From Nitrospirota bacterium (lineage in GTDB: Bacteria > Nitrospirota > Thermodesulfovibrionia > Thermodesulfovibrionales > JdFR-88): DNA of 7,993 bases. Made by a program: the position numbers and the translations under genes. Below are positions 6,584 through 7,993 of this stretch, piece after piece (the stretch's first letter is position 1; the number at the start of each line of letters is the position of its first letter). Location of the stretch: positions 1-7,993 of the forward strand of contig JAKAEG010000149.1 of the NCBI GenBank assembly GCA_021819985.1. Direction: 5' to 3'. The notes beneath the pieces were generated by a model. It ran no database searches and was not told the origin of the DNA. It saw nothing but the letters and a program-made list of their open reading frames with translations.

Positions 6584-7955
6584 CAGCTTGTTTGAGGCGC
6601 TCGATATAATGCAAGACACCTTTTTGGACCGCCGGATTGGCGCTCATCGTAAGCGTAAGGATGCCGCCGGGGCTGGTAAGACGCCCGGCACGCTGCAAAA
6701 GCGTCCTCCTGAGCGTATTTGCTTCCGTGAACTGCCAGAGCGCGGCTCTTTTCTCGGTGGTGCCTCTGTTTTTTTCATGAACCTGCATGTGAAGTTCCCT
6801 GAACAGATTGTGCGCGAGAATTGCCGACATCATATAAAGGTGATTGCCATGAAGCCGCCTGACGGCAACGTAATCCATATTGCATTGCGATTTCAATTCG
6901 CTGAACGTATTTTCCTGGGACCCGCGTCCATTATGAAAGCACAAGACCTTCTTCATCGTAGTCTGCTTGTTCGTAACGATCACCTTAAACTCATAGCCCT
7001 GCTCATGGGGTATGAACATATCAAGCTGAACGGGATCCTTCGACAATATCTTGACTTTGTGCCTGATAAAGAGAAACCGGAAACGGCTGTCCCACTTCTT
7101 GGGCTTCCATTGGGCATTGAAATACGAAAGCTCGCCATTGAAGCACCGCCAGCGCCGCCGGCCCTGAATTATCCCCTTAAGCTCGGCAAACCTCTCAAAG
7201 GGCACCGATATCGTAAACTCGATCCCCTTGGCGTCGAGCGCTTTGACGATCTTGTCGCTGAAAAAGGCGCTGTCCATGCGGACCTCGATGATGATGCCGG
7301 GGCGGACAGCGCGAATAATGCGGATGCACTCCAAAATGAACTCAAGGGCTCCGTTGGAATCGTGGACATTGCCCGAGCGGGGAAGCACGTCAAAGACCTG
7401 GCCCGTCTGGGCTATCGTGCAGAACAATGGATAATAGCTCCTTTGACCCTTCTTTTGTTTGTTAAAACCGACCGCCGCGCCTTCGGCCATCCGGCCCGTG
7501 CGCAAAACCGATCCGTCGAAATCAAGCGTCACCCGGACCAAACCGAGGGCCTGAATTCTTGCAAGCAGCATCTCCCGGCACGCCTGCCTGAGCTTCAAGA
7601 TGCTTTTATCGTCAACGCGGGCCAAGGCCCTGCTTACCGTCGAAACATCGGGAAGCTTCTTGAGTCCCAGAAGTCGAAGCGCCATGAGGTCGTCCCGGTA
7701 GTAGTCCATGTCCCGGAGCCGCCGGTGACCCAACATCAGATGCACAACCAGTATGAGGACAATGATGTGATGACCAAAGACCGGGCTTGCATCCAGATGA
7801 TCAAAACAGGTGCGCAGCCGTTTCTTCAGTTCCAGCTTCGAAAACAATTGCTGAATAATTACCAGTCCGGCAAAGGACGTAAGCTGCTGGTCTTCAAACC
7901 GAAGCTTCGGAATTCTGTGGACACGGGAAGAAATTTCTGCTTTACTAGACTTCAC
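6579..7955 (-). CDS. IS1380-family DDE transposase
   Basis: Catalyses cut-and-paste movement of the surrounding insertion sequence; 458 residues, full length for the family. The start is GTG at 7955, preceded by a perfect AGGAGG with 9-nt spacing. The DDE catalytic core is visible: LDFDGSVL (Asp145/Asp147) is the first acidic site, VRMDSAFFSD (Asp228) the second, and GSQENTFSELK (Glu348) the glutamate. The RSYYPLFCTIAQTG (172-185), RSGNVHDSNGA (193-203) and LHGNHLYMMSAILAHNLFR (368-386) blocks are also typical of the IS1380/Tnp-DDE group 1 transposases. The N-terminal region contains HRRLRDMDYYRDD and the VSTVSRALAR helix. No frameshift or stop interrupts it, so the element may be active. The stop codon lies inside the proposed terminal repeat, leaving almost no spacer at that end. 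Confidence 0.95.
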   Translation of the reverse strand: MKSSKAEISSRVHRIPKLRFEDQQLTSFAGLVIIQQLFSKLELKKRLRTCFDHLDASPVFGHHIIVLILVVHLMLGHRRLRDMDYYRDDLMALRLLGLKKLPDVSTVSRALARVDDKSILKLRQACREMLLARIQALGLVRVTLDFDGSVLRTGRMAEGAAVGFNKQKKGQRSYYPLFCTIAQTGQVFDVLPRSGNVHDSNGALEFILECIRIIRAVRPGIIIEVRMDSAFFSDKIVKALDAKGIEFTISVPFERFAELKGIIQGRRRWRCFNGELSYFNAQWKPKKWDSRFRFLFIRHKVKILSKDPVQLDMFIPHEQGYEFKVIVTNKQTTMKKVLCFHNGRGSQENTFSELKSQCNMDYVAVRRLHGNHLYMMSAILAHNLFRELHMQVHEKNRGTTEKRAALWQFTEANTLRRTLLQRAGRLTSPGGILTLTMSANPAVQKGVLHYIERLKQAA

Positions 7956-7967
7956 TTTCAGTGGCCT

Positions 7968-7988
7968 CCTGGTTTGGTTGATTTTGCA
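7968..7988 (-). repeat. Candidate terminal inverted repeat of the IS (transposase 5' side)
   Basis: Read on the - strand it begins TGCAAAAT and ends ACCAGG, mirroring 6563-6583. Its inner end overlaps the AGGAGG ribosome-binding site of the transposase. The five bases outside it are the end of the window. Confidence 0.45.
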
Positions 7989-7993
7989 TCACA

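Larger units (their letters stand above)
6563..7988 (-). mobile_element. IS1380-family insertion sequence (about 1.43 kb)
   Basis: One full transposase gene is flanked by short ends that form an imperfect inverted repeat (6563-6583 against 7988-7968, 13 of 21 positions matching; both begin TGCA and end CAGG). One end lies where the beta-propeller reading frame loses homology, which supports the boundary near 6560. The other end is within a few bases of the window edge. A target-site duplication cannot be confirmed, because at most five bases of flank remain and they do not clearly match TATCGT on the other side. Exact ends may shift by a few bases, or the right end may lie outside the window. 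Confidence 0.75.

Noticed and set aside
7169..7434. Short open frames on both strands inside the transposase gene
   Set aside because: They are out-of-frame or antisense shadows of a well-supported transposase.

Overview
The window looks like a contig piece from a Gram-negative bacterium. It encodes an outer-membrane TolC-type lipoprotein, a periplasmic efflux adaptor and an undecaprenyl-diphosphatase. Base composition is near 50% G+C, and genes are packed with ATGA stop/start overlaps. Protein style (CusBC-like efflux, CopR/CusS-like two-component system, YVTN beta-propeller) would fit a Desulfobacterota/Nitrospirota-type or other proteobacterial environmental genome, but this is only a guess. 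No rRNA, tRNA or CRISPR array is visible.

Layout. Bases 1 to about 126 hold a very high-GC3 fragment of a right-handed beta-helix repeat protein on the + strand. It abuts the 3' end of an RND-efflux periplasmic adaptor gene on the - strand (1077 down to about 106). This looks like an abrupt chimeric or recombination junction. Upstream on the - strand lie, in transcription order, uppP/bacA (5710-4829), an OmpR-family response regulator (4809-4141), a sensor histidine kinase (4144-2750), a 233-bp regulatory gap, a TolC-like outer-membrane factor (2516-1074) and the truncated adaptor. The regulator/kinase pair and the TolC/adaptor pair each overlap by ATGA. The regulator starts 19 nt after uppP.

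On the + strand, divergent from uppP, is an exported YncE/YVTN beta-propeller gene (from 5857). At about 6560 it is cut by an IS1380-family insertion sequence that fills the rest of the window; its transposase is on the - strand, 7955-6579.

How the parts could work together (inference): the kinase and regulator sense an envelope or metal stress and drive the tripartite pump. The 233-bp gap before the TolC gene carries a tandem 7-bp repeat at 12-bp spacing, the usual geometry for an OmpR-family regulator site. UppP, which recycles the undecaprenyl carrier lipid, is apparently co-transcribed with the regulator, so the module may couple cell-wall carrier recycling to efflux. The RND pump gene would be expected after the adaptor but is off the window, beyond the broken end.

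I do not see a clearly new biological system. The points most worth checking are the chimeric left end, the IS disruption of the beta-propeller gene, the repeat array before the efflux genes and the uppP/two-component/efflux linkage.
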